Counted from the first letter of the stretch, positions 25,679 to 34,656 are shown. The stretch: DNA of 64,000 bases from Rhizobiales bacterium GAS188 (GCA_900104855.1 FNSS01000001.1:1922001-1986000), one strand, 5' to 3'. Made by a program: numbers and translations. Notes: a model not told the origin generated them from the letters alone.

Positions 25679-26290
25679 TCATTCGCCGGCCCCGATGCTG
25701 GCGAGCACGGCCGCGCGGCGTGCCGCCACATCCTCGGCGACTTGCGCGAACAGCGAGCCGCCATGCGCATCCATGCCGACCAGCAGCGGCCCGAATCCTT
25801 TGATCTTGAAGCGCCACAGGCTCTCGGGGTTGAGGTCGTCGAGATCGACATCCTCGACCGCCTCGATCCAGGTGGTCTCGAGCGCGGCCGCTCCGCCCAC
25901 GACGGCGAGATAAGCGCCGCCGAACTCGCGCAAGGCGTCGAGCGTCTTCGGCCCCATGCCGCCCTTGCCGATGATGAGGCGCACGCCCTCGCGTTGCATC
26001 AGATCGCGGGTGAAGCGCTCCATGCGCATCGATGTGGTTGTGCCGATGCAGAGCGGCTCATAGCCCGCGGGATTGGCGGGCGAGACCTCGACCTTGCGGA
26101 CATTGGGCGCCGTGTGGATGACGGCATGGCCTTGAAGATCGAGGCGGGTGCGCCGGCCGCGGTCGAACATATGGATCAAGGTCGCGTCGCGGATGCCGTA
26201 GAGGGTGCGCTCCAAGGTGACGGTGTCGCCGATCTTCAAGGCGCGCATCTGCGCTTCGGTCACGGGCGTGGGAAGGACGTGATGCGTCAT
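25679..26290 (-). CDS. class I fumarate hydratase beta subunit (or L-tartrate dehydratase beta)
   Basis: A 203-residue swivel-domain subunit corresponding to the C-terminal domain of iron-sulfur fumarases. Diagnostic segments are YEPLCIGTTTSMRME, KGGMGPKTLDALREFGGAYL and a final ESLWRFKIKGFGPLLVGMD. It lies 17 bases after the alpha subunit and 19 bases before the flavoprotein start. TtdB of tartrate dehydratase is the main alternative. Confidence 0.9.
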   Translation of the reverse strand: MTHHVLPTPVTEAQMRALKIGDTVTLERTLYGIRDATLIHMFDRGRRTRLDLQGHAVIHTAPNVRKVEVSPANPAGYEPLCIGTTTSMRMERFTRDLMQREGVRLIIGKGGMGPKTLDALREFGGAYLAVVGGAAALETTWIEAVEDVDLDDLNPESLWRFKIKGFGPLLVGMDAHGGSLFAQVAEDVAARRAAVLASIGAGE

Positions 26291-26307
26291 GGCTCAGCGC
26301 TCCATCA

Positions 26308-27180
26308 TCACCCGAAGGCAATGCCGCCCGGCGTGATCGTCGCCGTGGCGCGGCGCGCCGAATGGCATTGGATGTTCACGGCGACCGGGTTCATGGTGAT
26401 ATGGGTCGCGGCCACCTCGACATGCACCGCGAAAGCGGTGGAGCGGCCGCCGAGGCCTTGCGGGCCGATGCCGAGCTCGTTGACGGCGCGGGACAGCTCC
26501 GCCTCGATCATCGCCCCTTCGGGATCAGCGCAGACGCTGCGCAGCGGCCTCGTCGCCGCGAGCTTCGCGAGATGCATGCACAGATCCGAGGTGCCCCCGA
26601 TGCCGACCCCGACAATGGTCGGCGGGCAGACGCGTCCACCGAGCTCGATCACCTTGTCGATGACGAAGCGCTTGACCGCCTTCACCCCGTCGGCCGGGAT
26701 CAGCATCTCGAGGAAGGAGCCGTTCTCGGAGCCGGAGCCCTTCGGGATCATCTCGATCTCGACTGTCTCCTGGCGCGCATCGAAATCGACATGGATGATC
26801 GGCACGCCCGGCCCGCAGGAATTCTGCTCGTTTTGGCGCGTGATCGGATGCACCACGGAAGAGCGCAGCGGGTGCTCACGCGTCGCCCGCTCGCAGCCGC
26901 GCCGGATCGCTTGCTTCAGCTCGACGCCGTCGAAAGTGACGCCCTTGCCGATCACGATGTTGTAGATCGGGATGCCGGTATCCTGGCACAGCAGATTGCG
27001 GGTGCGCTCGGCGACCGCGATATTCTCGACCATGGTGCCGAGGATGGCGCGACCGGTCGTGTCGGTCTCGCGGCGCTGCAGCTCGGCGAAACCCTCCTTG
27101 ATGTCGGGCGGCAGGAGCTTCAGCGCCCGGATATAGAGCGTCTTGCAGACCTCCTCGATTTCGCGCGGGTCGAGTTCCAT
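26308..27180 (-). CDS. class I fumarate hydratase alpha subunit (or L-tartrate dehydratase alpha)
   Basis: A 290-residue [4Fe-4S]-dependent hydratase subunit. The three expected cluster-binding cysteine segments are visible: LLCQDTGIPIYN, QNSCGPGVPIIHV and VNIQCHSARRA. GSGSENGSFLEML is another family signature. ATG at 27180 gives the normal N-terminus MELDPREIEEVCKTLYI; the frame is open further upstream through repeat A. With the beta subunit it would interconvert fumarate and malate, next to enzymes that interconvert fumarate and succinate. Confidence 0.9.
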   Translation of the reverse strand: MELDPREIEEVCKTLYIRALKLLPPDIKEGFAELQRRETDTTGRAILGTMVENIAVAERTRNLLCQDTGIPIYNIVIGKGVTFDGVELKQAIRRGCERATREHPLRSSVVHPITRQNEQNSCGPGVPIIHVDFDARQETVEIEMIPKGSGSENGSFLEMLIPADGVKAVKRFVIDKVIELGGRVCPPTIVGVGIGGTSDLCMHLAKLAATRPLRSVCADPEGAMIEAELSRAVNELGIGPQGLGGRSTAFAVHVEVAATHITMNPVAVNIQCHSARRATATITPGGIAFG

Positions 27181-27216
27181 GGCGTTTATCCTTACGGGCG
27201 GGCCATTCGTGCGCCC

Positions 27217-27354
27217 CCTTCTCCCGCTCTTTCGCGGGAGAAGGTGCCGAGGCGAAGCCGAGGCGGATGAGGGACGGTCGAGCGCTTCACCAGCGCCCCT
27301 CATCCGCCCTCACTACGTTCGGGCACCTTCTCCCGCGAAAGTGCGGGAGAAGGG
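27217..27354. repeat. dispersed repeat A, copy 2
   Basis: A 138-bp copy of the element at 16890-17028, with end hairpins of the CCTTCTCCCGC-loop-GCGGGAGAAGG type. It separates the SdhB/C/D-like genes from the fumarase-flavoprotein genes and could reduce or adjust read-through between the two parts. Confidence 0.85.
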
Positions 27355-27416
27355 ACGCGCGCGGATGGTCCGCTATTATCTTATCACGAATGAGATGGGC
27401 GAACGTCATCGCTCTC

Positions 27417-27794
27417 TCACGATGCGTTCAACAGGAAGATGAGGCCCACCGCCATGGCGGCCGCGACCATCGCCGGCACGATGGCGGCGCTGCGCTCGCG
27501 CCAGGCGAGGAGCTCGATCGCCAGCACACGCAGCCCGAGCGCGAGATGCAGCGCCAGCGCCGTGACCAGCCCCCATTCGGCCGTCTTGACCAGCGGGTTG
27601 CGGGTCAGCTCCAGGAAGCTCTCGAGCCCCGGCGCGCCGCGCAAGGAGCTGCCGAGCGCCAGGAAATGCAGCGGCAGGAAGATGGCGAGCGCAATGCCGG
27701 ACAGACGGTGCAGCAGCGCCGCGACGAAACCGCGCCGGCGATGCTGCGGCAGGATCATGGGCGCCCGCCCTATCCGATGAAGATCGGCCGTCAT
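27417..27794 (-). CDS. succinate dehydrogenase/fumarate reductase membrane subunit (SdhC/D-like)
   Basis: A 125-residue membrane anchor with three helices. LLHRLSGIALAIFLPLHFLALG is the classic cytochrome b subunit helix with the Arg-Ser-Gly quinone motif and a haem-type histidine; a second histidine lies in LVTALALHLALGLRVL. ATG at 27794 overlaps the stop of the other membrane subunit (ATGA). Confidence 0.85.
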   Translation of the reverse strand: MTADLHRIGRAPMILPQHRRRGFVAALLHRLSGIALAIFLPLHFLALGSSLRGAPGLESFLELTRNPLVKTAEWGLVTALALHLALGLRVLAIELLAWRERSAAIVPAMVAAAMAVGLIFLLNAS

Positions 27795-28132
27795 GCCGCA
27801 TAGACCGCGTAAGCGGCGGTGAGGCCGAGGACGAGAAGCAGCAGCGCCAGGAGCGCCATCGCGACGTCGAGCGGGCGGCCCTTCAGGCCGGCCCATTCGG
27901 TGAGGACGTTGCGCAACCCGATCGGCGCATGCACCGAGGCGGCGATGACGAAGCACGCATAGAAGGCAAGGAACACGCTGTTGTGATGAGTGCGCGCCAG
28001 GATCGCACCTGCCGTCAAGCCGGCGCGCTCGGCCTGGATGATCACGTAGAGATGCACCAAGACGGCGAAGGCAAGGATGACCGCCGTGAGGCGTTGCGTC
28101 AGGAAGAGCCGTGTGCTCAAGGTTTGGCTCAT
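27791..28132 (-). CDS. succinate dehydrogenase/fumarate reductase membrane subunit (second, SdhC/D-like)
   Basis: A 113-residue three-helix anchor. LTQRLTAVILAFAVLVHLYVI and SVHAPIGLRNVLTEWAG match the small membrane subunits that hold haem b and quinone. ATG at 28132 overlaps the stop of the iron-sulfur subunit (ATGA), and its own stop overlaps the next start, so the three are translated as a unit. Confidence 0.85.
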   Translation of the reverse strand: MSQTLSTRLFLTQRLTAVILAFAVLVHLYVIIQAERAGLTAGAILARTHHNSVFLAFYACFVIAASVHAPIGLRNVLTEWAGLKGRPLDVAMALLALLLLVLGLTAAYAVYAA

Positions 28133-28875
28133 CGCTTGCGCCCCAATGCGTGCCGCATCGCCAGGCGCTTGAGGCCGGCGATCGCATAAGTCGGTTGCAA
28201 GGCCTTGGGGCAGAGCTCGGTGCAGCTCATATGGGTGTGGCAAGACTGGCAGCCATTGTCGGCGGAGATGGCGGCGAGGCGCGCCTCCTGGCCCTGGTCG
28301 CGCTGATCGTTGACGAGTGTCCAGGCACGGTTAAGCGCGGCCGGCCCCAGATAATCGGCGTTCCAGGCGACGACATCGCAGGCCGAATAGCACACGCCGC
28401 AATTGATGCATTCGATGCCTTCATCGGCCGCTTGCCGCTCCGGCGAAGCGGGCACGACCTTGACGAAATCCTCGGGCGGCATCGGGCCCGGCTCGAAGAA
28501 GCCCTTGGCGTCGCGCCATTTGTCGAAGAAGGGCGTCATCTCGACCGCGAGATCCTTGATGACGGGGAGATTGCGCAAAGGCTCGAGCCGCAGCCGGCCC
28601 TTGCGGTCGACCACTTCGGAAACCCTGGTACGGCAGGTCCAGCGCGGCCGCCCATTCACCGTCATGGCGCAGGAGCCGCACATGCCGACCCGGCAGGCGA
28701 AGCGATAGCCGAGCGTCTCGTCCTGCTCACGCTGGATCTCGGTCACCACGTCGAGGACGGTCTGGTGCTCGCGACGCGGCACGCGGAACTCGTCATAACG
28801 CTCGCCTTGGCGCTCTCCTTGGCCGCGCCGGATGGTCACGGCAAGTTGCTGCACGTCAGGATGTTCCTGGCTCAT
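28129..28875 (-). CDS. succinate dehydrogenase/fumarate reductase iron-sulfur subunit (SdhB/FrdB-like)
   Basis: A 248-residue electron-transfer subunit. The [2Fe-2S] motif is FACRVGMCGSCAMTVNG with a further Cys in WTCRTR. The C-terminal ferredoxin part has CINCGVCYSACDVV and CQSCHTHMSCTELCPK for the [4Fe-4S] and [3Fe-4S] clusters. ATG at 28875 is chosen; the frame is open upstream into the binding-protein gene. It starts eight bases after that gene's stop, so they share a transcript. Confidence 0.9.
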   Translation of the reverse strand: MSQEHPDVQQLAVTIRRGQGERQGERYDEFRVPRREHQTVLDVVTEIQREQDETLGYRFACRVGMCGSCAMTVNGRPRWTCRTRVSEVVDRKGRLRLEPLRNLPVIKDLAVEMTPFFDKWRDAKGFFEPGPMPPEDFVKVVPASPERQAADEGIECINCGVCYSACDVVAWNADYLGPAALNRAWTLVNDQRDQGQEARLAAISADNGCQSCHTHMSCTELCPKALQPTYAIAGLKRLAMRHALGRKR

Positions 28876-28883
28876 GATCCGCC

Positions 28884-29903
28884 TTAGCTGCCCGGCAAAT
28901 CGTGGATCTCGGGGAAGAACAGATCCTTCCAGCTCGCGGGCTTCGCGGCCAGCAAGCCGGTGCGCACCATGAAATCCGCATAGACCGTGATCTTCTTCGG
29001 CGTCATGGTCCATTCATTCTCGGGGAGCTTGATGATGCGCACGACCTCGTCCTGCGCCATCTTCGAGCGCTCGTCGGCGATAAAGAGCGCGGCCGCATCC
29101 GCCGGATCATCGGCGATCATGCGCATCGCGTCGCCGAGCGCCGACAGGAAGGCCTTCATCACCAGCGGGTTCCGGTCGTGGTATTTCGCTGTCGTCCAGA
29201 TGACGTTGAAGCTGTGCGACCCGCCCATGACCTCGTAGCTATCGAGCACCTTATGGATGCGCGCATCCTTGAGCTCGTCATATTGATAGGGCGCGGCACC
29301 GAAATGCGCGTCGATCTCGGTCTTGCCGCCTATCAGCGCCGCTTGCGCATCGGGATGCCCCATCGAGACCGTGAACGCATCGAGCTGATTCCCCTTGCCT
29401 TCGCCGAAGAGCCTCTCGGCCACCATCTGCAAGGTGATCGCCTGGATGGACACCTTGACGGTCGGCAAGGCGATCTTGTCCTTCTCGGAGAAGTCCTTGA
29501 TGGTCTTCACATTGGGGTTGCTGGTATTGAGGTAGAGCGGCATCGAGTTCAAGGCAGCGATCCCCTTGACGCCGAGGCTCGAGCGCGTCTTGCCCCAGAT
29601 CACCAGCATGGGGCCGACCCCACCCGAGACGATGTCGAGCGAGCCGGAGATCAGCGCATCGTTCATCGGCGCACCGCCCGTGAACTGCACCCATTCGGTC
29701 TTGAGATCGAGGCCGAGCTTCTTGCCCTGCGCTTCCAGCAGGCCTTTCTTCTCCATGATGGTGAGCGGCAGATAGGAGATGCCGAACTGCTTGGCGAGGC
29801 GCACCGTCAAGGTCTCGGCTAAGGCTGTGCCCGGCAGCGCCACCGAGAGGCCGGCCGCGACCGCAAGGCCGATCGCGCAGCGCCTGATGAGTGCCGGAAC
29901 CAT
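28884..29903 (-). CDS. ABC transporter substrate-binding protein, NMT1/SsuA-like
   Basis: A 339-residue periplasmic protein with a signal peptide (IGLAVAAGLSVALPGTALAE, cleavage after ALA). The mature part has the NMT1/THI5-like type 2 periplasmic fold: FGISYLPLTIMEKKGLLEAQGKKLG, ALISGSLDIVSGGVGPM. This class binds taurine, nitrate, bicarbonate, thiamine precursors or aromatic acids. No ATPase or permease gene is adjacent. GGGAGG precedes the ATG. Being the first gene before the succinate/fumarate genes suggests a dicarboxylate or related ligand, which is inference only. Confidence 0.85.
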   Translation of the reverse strand: MVPALIRRCAIGLAVAAGLSVALPGTALAETLTVRLAKQFGISYLPLTIMEKKGLLEAQGKKLGLDLKTEWVQFTGGAPMNDALISGSLDIVSGGVGPMLVIWGKTRSSLGVKGIAALNSMPLYLNTSNPNVKTIKDFSEKDKIALPTVKVSIQAITLQMVAERLFGEGKGNQLDAFTVSMGHPDAQAALIGGKTEIDAHFGAAPYQYDELKDARIHKVLDSYEVMGGSHSFNVIWTTAKYHDRNPLVMKAFLSALGDAMRMIADDPADAAALFIADERSKMAQDEVVRIIKLPENEWTMTPKKITVYADFMVRTGLLAAKPASWKDLFFPEIHDLPGS

Positions 29904-30235
29904 CTCGATCCTCCCGGGCTCGCCGACGTGGTGCGGCGGAGGAGCGCGAGGCTAGTCAGGCCCGCAAAGCCTGTCAAAGACGGGCGCGGCCCTCCGAATT
30001 AGGTCACGGACGGTCGGCCAAGGGGTAAGTTGACCTGGAGATGCAGGTGGCGGGAAGGCTCTGACGGCGAACTGAGATATTGAAACGAAACGGTACGAGG
30101 CACAGGCCTCTCGAGCCTGCCGAAACCCGCCGTTCCCGCTTGCGCGGGCGTCTTTGATTGGCCGCGAAAGCACCACTGGTCGCCCGAGGCAAGACCGCTT
30201 CGTAAGGCCGAGCCGTAACAAATTCGGGTTGTGCT
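29904..30235. other. intergenic region with a partial repeat unit
   Basis: No gene is seen. Bases 30178-30235, read on the minus strand, continue the repeat unit beyond the REP pair (ACGAAGCGGTCTTGCCTCGGGCGAC), that is, the first few bases of another tail copy that then breaks off. The rest up to the binding-protein start shows nothing recognisable. Confidence 0.5.
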
Positions 30236-30305
30236 GCCGGCTGGAAGCCAGCGGTCCAAAGGGGCGTTGGCGCAACAACCTTCGGACCGCCGGCTTCCAG
30301 CCGGC
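30236..30305. repeat. REP pair, copy 7
   Basis: A 70-bp REP pair, missing about 15 bp of the centre compared with copies 1 to 5. It belongs to an inverted copy of the tail-plus-REP unit of the 20-23 kb region. Confidence 0.85.
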
Positions 30306-30317
30306 AATGCACGATCG

Positions 30318-30410
30318 TCACCCCCGGATGCGCATCCCCATCGGATCATAGAGCGGCCGCGCAACGAAGTGCGCCGGCACATCACGGCGCGCCACCTCCG
30401 GCCGGTAGTT
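30318..30410 (-). repeat. coding-tail repeat T5 (inverted)
   Basis: On the minus strand the segment reads NYRPEVARRDVPAHFVAR, then PLYDPMGMRIRG and stop (30318-30320), homologous to the dehydrogenase tail but more diverged than T2-T4. The 12-base gap between stop and REP pair is the same as elsewhere. It lies 48 bases beyond the stop of the membrane-protein gene. Confidence 0.75.
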
Positions 30411-30458
30411 GTCGCGAGAGATGGGCATCGCCCCGGTGATGGGAACCTCGTATGATGG

Positions 30459-31616
30459 TCACAATTCCCAACAGCGATAGCCTGTCTCGGGCCGGCTGAA
30501 GAACATGCGCTGCTCGCGGACGGTCAGCACCAACTGGGCGGGATCGTGGAGTTGGTCGCAGACCCTCCTGGCGATCCGCTTGAAGACGCGCGTTTCGGGG
30601 TATGGCGTGACGTTGAGATCCTCGATAGCCCAATGTTGGATATTCAAGACGTTCGTATCGGGCGATGTCTGCACCAGATATCGCCTGATTGCCGCGGGCA
30701 AGGAATTCCTGCCTGCATCGGTCGTATAGATGATGGCTTCGGTCAGATTGCCCGAATAGAGCGCCGCGGAAAGGTATGAATCCCACAGATTGAAGAAGCT
30801 CAGGAGCGGGAGCGCCGCGAAAAGCACGAACGCGACGGCATGATAATAGTCCCCCTTGGTTCGGATGATCTCGCTCGCTGAAGACTCGGCCTTGCCCGCG
30901 AACAGCAAGATGTCGAACACGGCCATCGCCGCCGTCCAGGGCCACACGATGTTGTTCCAATCGAGCCCGGCTGGGCCGAACATTGCGAGGATGAAGGCAT
31001 GCATCGAGATAGCGAGGATCAGCGAGACACGACGCAATCGCCTGGTCAATAATCTGATGCCGAACGCGACTTGCACGAAGGGGACGCACCATCCGAATGA
31101 GCGCAACGTAGAGGTCACGGACGGAAACAGGTTGGTGATCGGCTGAACCACCCATGGGAAATCGTTGTCGATGAAGTTCAAGTTCAGCTTTTGAAGTCCG
31201 GAAAATATATAGGTGCTGGCGATGATGAGCCGGGTGATATTCAGCACCCGTTTCTGTCCGCCGATATCGTCGCTGTTCCAGGAGAACAGCGCCAGCGTCG
31301 CGAGCAGAAAGCTGTACTGGAAGACCCAAGGTTGCCACCTTGCCTGGTCGAGGAGGCCGAACGCGACAATGATCGCGAGGAAGGCCGCGATGAATGTCTG
31401 CGGCTTTGACGACATGAGAATGGCGGCTGCGAGTGCGAAGAGTGCTGCAAACAGCCCATGCGCCACAAAAGCATCGAGCTGAGGCAACAGGCTGGAAACC
31501 GGCGTTTTGGGATAGGAGCGAGGCCCTACCCAGAGATGCCAGGACATCAATAGCCCGATGCAGAACGCCACTATGACCGTGGTCTTCAGCCAGAGCACGC
31601 GGCTTGCCGAACTCAC
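30459..31616 (-). CDS. polytopic membrane protein of unknown function
   Basis: A 385-residue protein with about eight predicted transmembrane helices (for example TTVIVAFCIGLLMSWHLWV, LFAALFALAAAILM, FVLFAALPLLSFF) and a hydrophilic C-terminal domain of about 100 residues ending YRCWEL. The segment LIIASTYIFSGLQKLNLNF resembles the vitamin K-carboxylase-like/HTTM or DoxX-type membrane proteins, but this is weak. It starts with GTG at 31616. Its base composition is less GC-rich than its neighbours, which may indicate recent transfer. Confidence 0.7.
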   Translation of the reverse strand: MSSASRVLWLKTTVIVAFCIGLLMSWHLWVGPRSYPKTPVSSLLPQLDAFVAHGLFAALFALAAAILMSSKPQTFIAAFLAIIVAFGLLDQARWQPWVFQYSFLLATLALFSWNSDDIGGQKRVLNITRLIIASTYIFSGLQKLNLNFIDNDFPWVVQPITNLFPSVTSTLRSFGWCVPFVQVAFGIRLLTRRLRRVSLILAISMHAFILAMFGPAGLDWNNIVWPWTAAMAVFDILLFAGKAESSASEIIRTKGDYYHAVAFVLFAALPLLSFFNLWDSYLSAALYSGNLTEAIIYTTDAGRNSLPAAIRRYLVQTSPDTNVLNIQHWAIEDLNVTPYPETRVFKRIARRVCDQLHDPAQLVLTVREQRMFFSRPETGYRCWEL

Positions 31617-31646
31617 GAGAAAGCCGCGTTTTTTGGGGCCGCCGCC

Positions 31647-32666
31647 TCAGCGTCGCGCCAGCTCGACGAGGTTGTCGTCGCTCATCGGCCGCTTGCCCTC
31701 CTCGATCTCGTGGATCATGGCGACCAGCGCCTCGACGCCCGGGCAGGCGATGCCATGCGTCGCGCCGATCTCGGCGATGGGGGCGATCTGCACATCGACC
31801 TCGGTGCGCCGCTTGCGCACCGCAAGGTCGCGCCAGACGCCGGAATGCGTCTTGGCGTTCGGGCGGTTGAAGGCCACCATGGCCGCGACGCTGGCGCGCG
31901 CCGCCGCCTCGCTGGCACCCGGCCGGAAGGCATCCGGGTCATAGCCGTTGAAGCCGAGCGGCTCGACGCCTTCGGCGAGCGCCACCGTCACGGCCTCACC
32001 TGCAAGACGCCGCCAGAGCGGCAAGAGCTCCGGCCGCGCCAGGCAGTCGGCGATGCCGAGCTGCCCCACCGCCTGGGCGAAGAGCAGGGAGCCGTAGCCG
32101 AGCTTGCCCCACAGATAGGACCAGATGCGATCGGTGGTGATCGCCTCGGAATCGAAGAGCTTCATCTCTTCATGCAGGCTCGCGAGGCGCGGCGTCATCT
32201 GCCCGTCGATCTCGCCCAGCACGACGGCGCCGCGATTGGCGTAGATGATCTCGCCGGCTCCGAGCCAATCGGCGCCGAAATTGACGAAGGCCCCGACGCA
32301 GCGCTCAGGCCCGACGAGACGAGCGATGATCCGCTCGCAGAGCCCGTTCTGGAGCGACAGGACATAACCGTCCGGCGCCAGATGCGGGGCGAGCGCGCGA
32401 CAAGCCTCTTCGGTGTGATGCGCCTTCACGGCAAGGAAGACGCGTTTCCAGCGTCCCTCGACCTCGGCCGGCCGCAGCGAAGGCGCCACCACCCTGAAAG
32501 TGTCGATCGGCCCGGTGATGACGAGCCCGCGTCCCGGATCGCGGATCGCCGCCACATGCTCCTCGGCGATGTCGACGAAAGTGACGTCGCGGCCGGTGCG
32601 CCTGAGATAGGCGCCGACCGTGCCGCCGATGGCGCCCGCACCCCAGACCAGAATGTCCCTGTCCAT
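31647..32666 (-). CDS. 2-dehydropantoate 2-reductase family protein (PanE/ApbA)
   Basis: A 339-residue NADPH-dependent ketoacid reductase. The Rossmann motif is ILVWGAGAIGGTVGAYL, followed by FLAVKAHHTEEACRAL and LSLQNGL, and the C-terminal helical domain has the conserved Lys-Asn area (YLWGKLGYGSLL, where the usual Asn is replaced). The genuine pantoate enzyme is usually elsewhere, so this may act on another 2-keto acid. It is divergent from the ThDP-enzyme gene. Confidence 0.82.
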   Translation of the reverse strand: MDRDILVWGAGAIGGTVGAYLRRTGRDVTFVDIAEEHVAAIRDPGRGLVITGPIDTFRVVAPSLRPAEVEGRWKRVFLAVKAHHTEEACRALAPHLAPDGYVLSLQNGLCERIIARLVGPERCVGAFVNFGADWLGAGEIIYANRGAVVLGEIDGQMTPRLASLHEEMKLFDSEAITTDRIWSYLWGKLGYGSLLFAQAVGQLGIADCLARPELLPLWRRLAGEAVTVALAEGVEPLGFNGYDPDAFRPGASEAAARASVAAMVAFNRPNAKTHSGVWRDLAVRKRRTEVDVQIAPIAEIGATHGIACPGVEALVAMIHEIEEGKRPMSDDNLVELARR

Positions 32667-32740
32667 CGCTTCCTCTCACCTGCGCCCGACGGCTGCGGAC
32701 CGGAGAGTGGAGCTTTCGGCAGCGATCGGCAAGGCGCCCT

Positions 32741-32827
32741 GGGAGCGCGAGCGTCTCGGTCGCCCTTCTTCCCGGCGGCGGTGCCGGCCTCGCCGTCTGC
32801 AAGAGCGGGCGGGACGCCCGCGGTCCC
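32741..32827. repeat. dispersed repeat B, copy 1
   Basis: A hairpin-rich element of about 87 bp between the PanE-like and ThDP-enzyme genes. Its left arm contains CGTCTCGGTCGCCC and its right arm GGGCGGGACGCCCGCGGTCCC-like bases. Related copies are at 34552-34636, 36512-36630, 55445-55560 and 60217-60294. The rest of the 306-base gap shows no gene. Confidence 0.7.
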
Positions 32828-32972
32828 ACCGGCGTCGGCTGATCTGGGGTTTTGCCGATGGCCGATCTGTGCTCTACGATCGCCGCACGCGACGTTCCCT
32901 TCGCTGTGTCGGGAGTTCGTCATTCTGTCCCGTTGCGGGGATCGCAATCTCGAAAAATAGGCTGGTGCAGTC

Positions 32973-34517
32973 GTGAATGGAGCCGAAAGTCTTGTGCGGA
33001 CGCTGGTCGCCGGCGGCGTCGAGGTCTGTTTCAGCAATCCGGGCACATCGGAAATGCATTTCGTCACGGCGCTCGACCGGGTGGACGGCATGCGCTGCAT
33101 CCTCGGCCTGTTCGAAGGCGTGGTGACGGGAGCAGCGGACGGTTATGCCCGGATGGCGGACAAGCCGGCAGCGACTCTGCTGCATCTCGGCCCCGGCCTC
33201 GCCAACGGCCTTGCCAATCTGCACAACGCTCACAAAGCCTCGACCGCGGTCGTCAATATCGTCGGCGACCATGCGGTCTATCACCGGCGCTACGACGCCC
33301 CGCTGACCTCCGATATCGAATCGGCCGCGAAGACCGTGTCGTCCTGGGTGCGGACTTCGCCCGATTCGAAGTCGGTAGCGGCCGACGGCGCCGCCGCGAT
33401 CGCTGCGGCGCGCACCTCGCCCGGCCAGGTCGCGACGCTGATCCTGCCGGCCGACACCGCCTGGAATAACGGCTCCGAGGTCGCCGCCGTCCCGCCGGTC
33501 GCCAGGCCCAGCCAGGTGTCGAAGGACGCGGTCGCGGAGGCCGCCCGGGTCCTGAGATCGGGCGAGCCGACGCTGATCCTGCTCGGCGGCCGCGCCTTGC
33601 GCCAAGGGGCGCTCGAGCTCGCCGGCCGCATCGCCGCGAAGACCGGTGCGCGGCTGATGTCGGAAACCTCCGGCGCCCGCACCGAACGCGGCGCCGGACG
33701 GGTGCCAGTCGACCGTGTGCCCTATCCGGTCGACCAGGCGGTCGAGGTGCTGAAGGGCTTCAAGCATCTGATCCTGGTGGGCGCACGGGCGCCGGTCGCC
33801 TTCTTCGCCTATCCGGACAAGCCGAGCGTGCTCGCTCCGCCGGATTCGCAATCCCATCTCCTGGCGCGGCGCGACGAGGATATCCCGCATGCGCTCGAAT
33901 GGCTCGCCGACGAGCTCGGCGCGCGCAACGAGCGGGCTCCGATCGTGTCCTATGCGCCAACGAAGCCCGCCAGCGGCGCCATCAACCCCGACACGCTCGG
34001 CCAGTCGATCGGCGCCCTCCTGCCGGAGAACGCCATCGTGATCGACGAATCGATCACCACGGGGCGCAGCTTCGCCAAGTCGACGCGCGCCAGCCACGCC
34101 CATGACTGGCTGCAGAATATGGGCGGCTCGATCGGGCTCTGCATGCCGCTCGCCGTCGGCGCCGCGGTCGCCTGCCCGGACCGCAAGGTGGTGGCGCTCG
34201 AATCCGACGGCAGCGGCATGTACACCTTGCAGGCCTTGTGGACCCAGGCGCGCGAGAAGCTCAACATCGTCACCCTGGTGTTCGCCAACCGCACCTACGG
34301 GATCTTGCACCACGAGCTCACCAATGTGGGCGCCAAGAATGTCGGCCGCAAAGCGCTCGACATGCTCGACATCGACCGCCCCGATCTCGACTGGGTTGCG
34401 ATGGCGCGCGGCATGGGCGTGCCCGGCACGCGCGTCGAGACGATGGAGGCCTTCAATGCGAGCTTCGCCGAGGGCGTGGCGATGCAAGGGCCCTATCTGA
34501 TCGAAGTGGTGTTGTAA
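32973..34517 (+). CDS. ThDP-dependent enzyme, acetolactate synthase large subunit-like
   Basis: A 514-residue thiamine-diphosphate enzyme. The N-terminal domain has SNPGTSEMHF and the catalytic Glu48 in GLFEGVVTGAADGYAR. The C-terminal ThDP site is ALESDGSGMYTLQALWTQ followed by LVFANRTYGIL. It is shorter than typical FAD-containing acetolactate synthases and resembles the benzoylformate decarboxylase/IlvB-like set used in 2-keto acid metabolism. No small regulatory subunit is near. The start is GTG at 32973. Confidence 0.85.
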   Translation: MNGAESLVRTLVAGGVEVCFSNPGTSEMHFVTALDRVDGMRCILGLFEGVVTGAADGYARMADKPAATLLHLGPGLANGLANLHNAHKASTAVVNIVGDHAVYHRRYDAPLTSDIESAAKTVSSWVRTSPDSKSVAADGAAAIAAARTSPGQVATLILPADTAWNNGSEVAAVPPVARPSQVSKDAVAEAARVLRSGEPTLILLGGRALRQGALELAGRIAAKTGARLMSETSGARTERGAGRVPVDRVPYPVDQAVEVLKGFKHLILVGARAPVAFFAYPDKPSVLAPPDSQSHLLARRDEDIPHALEWLADELGARNERAPIVSYAPTKPASGAINPDTLGQSIGALLPENAIVIDESITTGRSFAKSTRASHAHDWLQNMGGSIGLCMPLAVGAAVACPDRKVVALESDGSGMYTLQALWTQAREKLNIVTLVFANRTYGILHHELTNVGAKNVGRKALDMLDIDRPDLDWVAMARGMGVPGTRVETMEAFNASFAEGVAMQGPYLIEVVL

Positions 34518-34551
34518 GGGCGAAGTGGCTGGTTGAGCGCGAGCCGGCGCT

Positions 34552-34636
34552 GGGACCGCGACCGTCTCGGTCGCTCTTCCTCCCGGCGGCGCCTCAGTCT
34601 CACCGTCTCAAGGGCGGGCGGGACGCCCGCGATCCC
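34552..34636. repeat. dispersed repeat B, copy 2
   Basis: An element of about 85 bp after the ThDP-enzyme stop, with left arm GGGACCGCGACCGTCTCGG and right arm GGGCGGGACGCCCGCGATCCC-like bases. It lies between convergent genes and could form a terminator-like hairpin. Confidence 0.7.
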
Positions 34637-34656
34637 AAGGAAGGGCGCGGGCGCCT

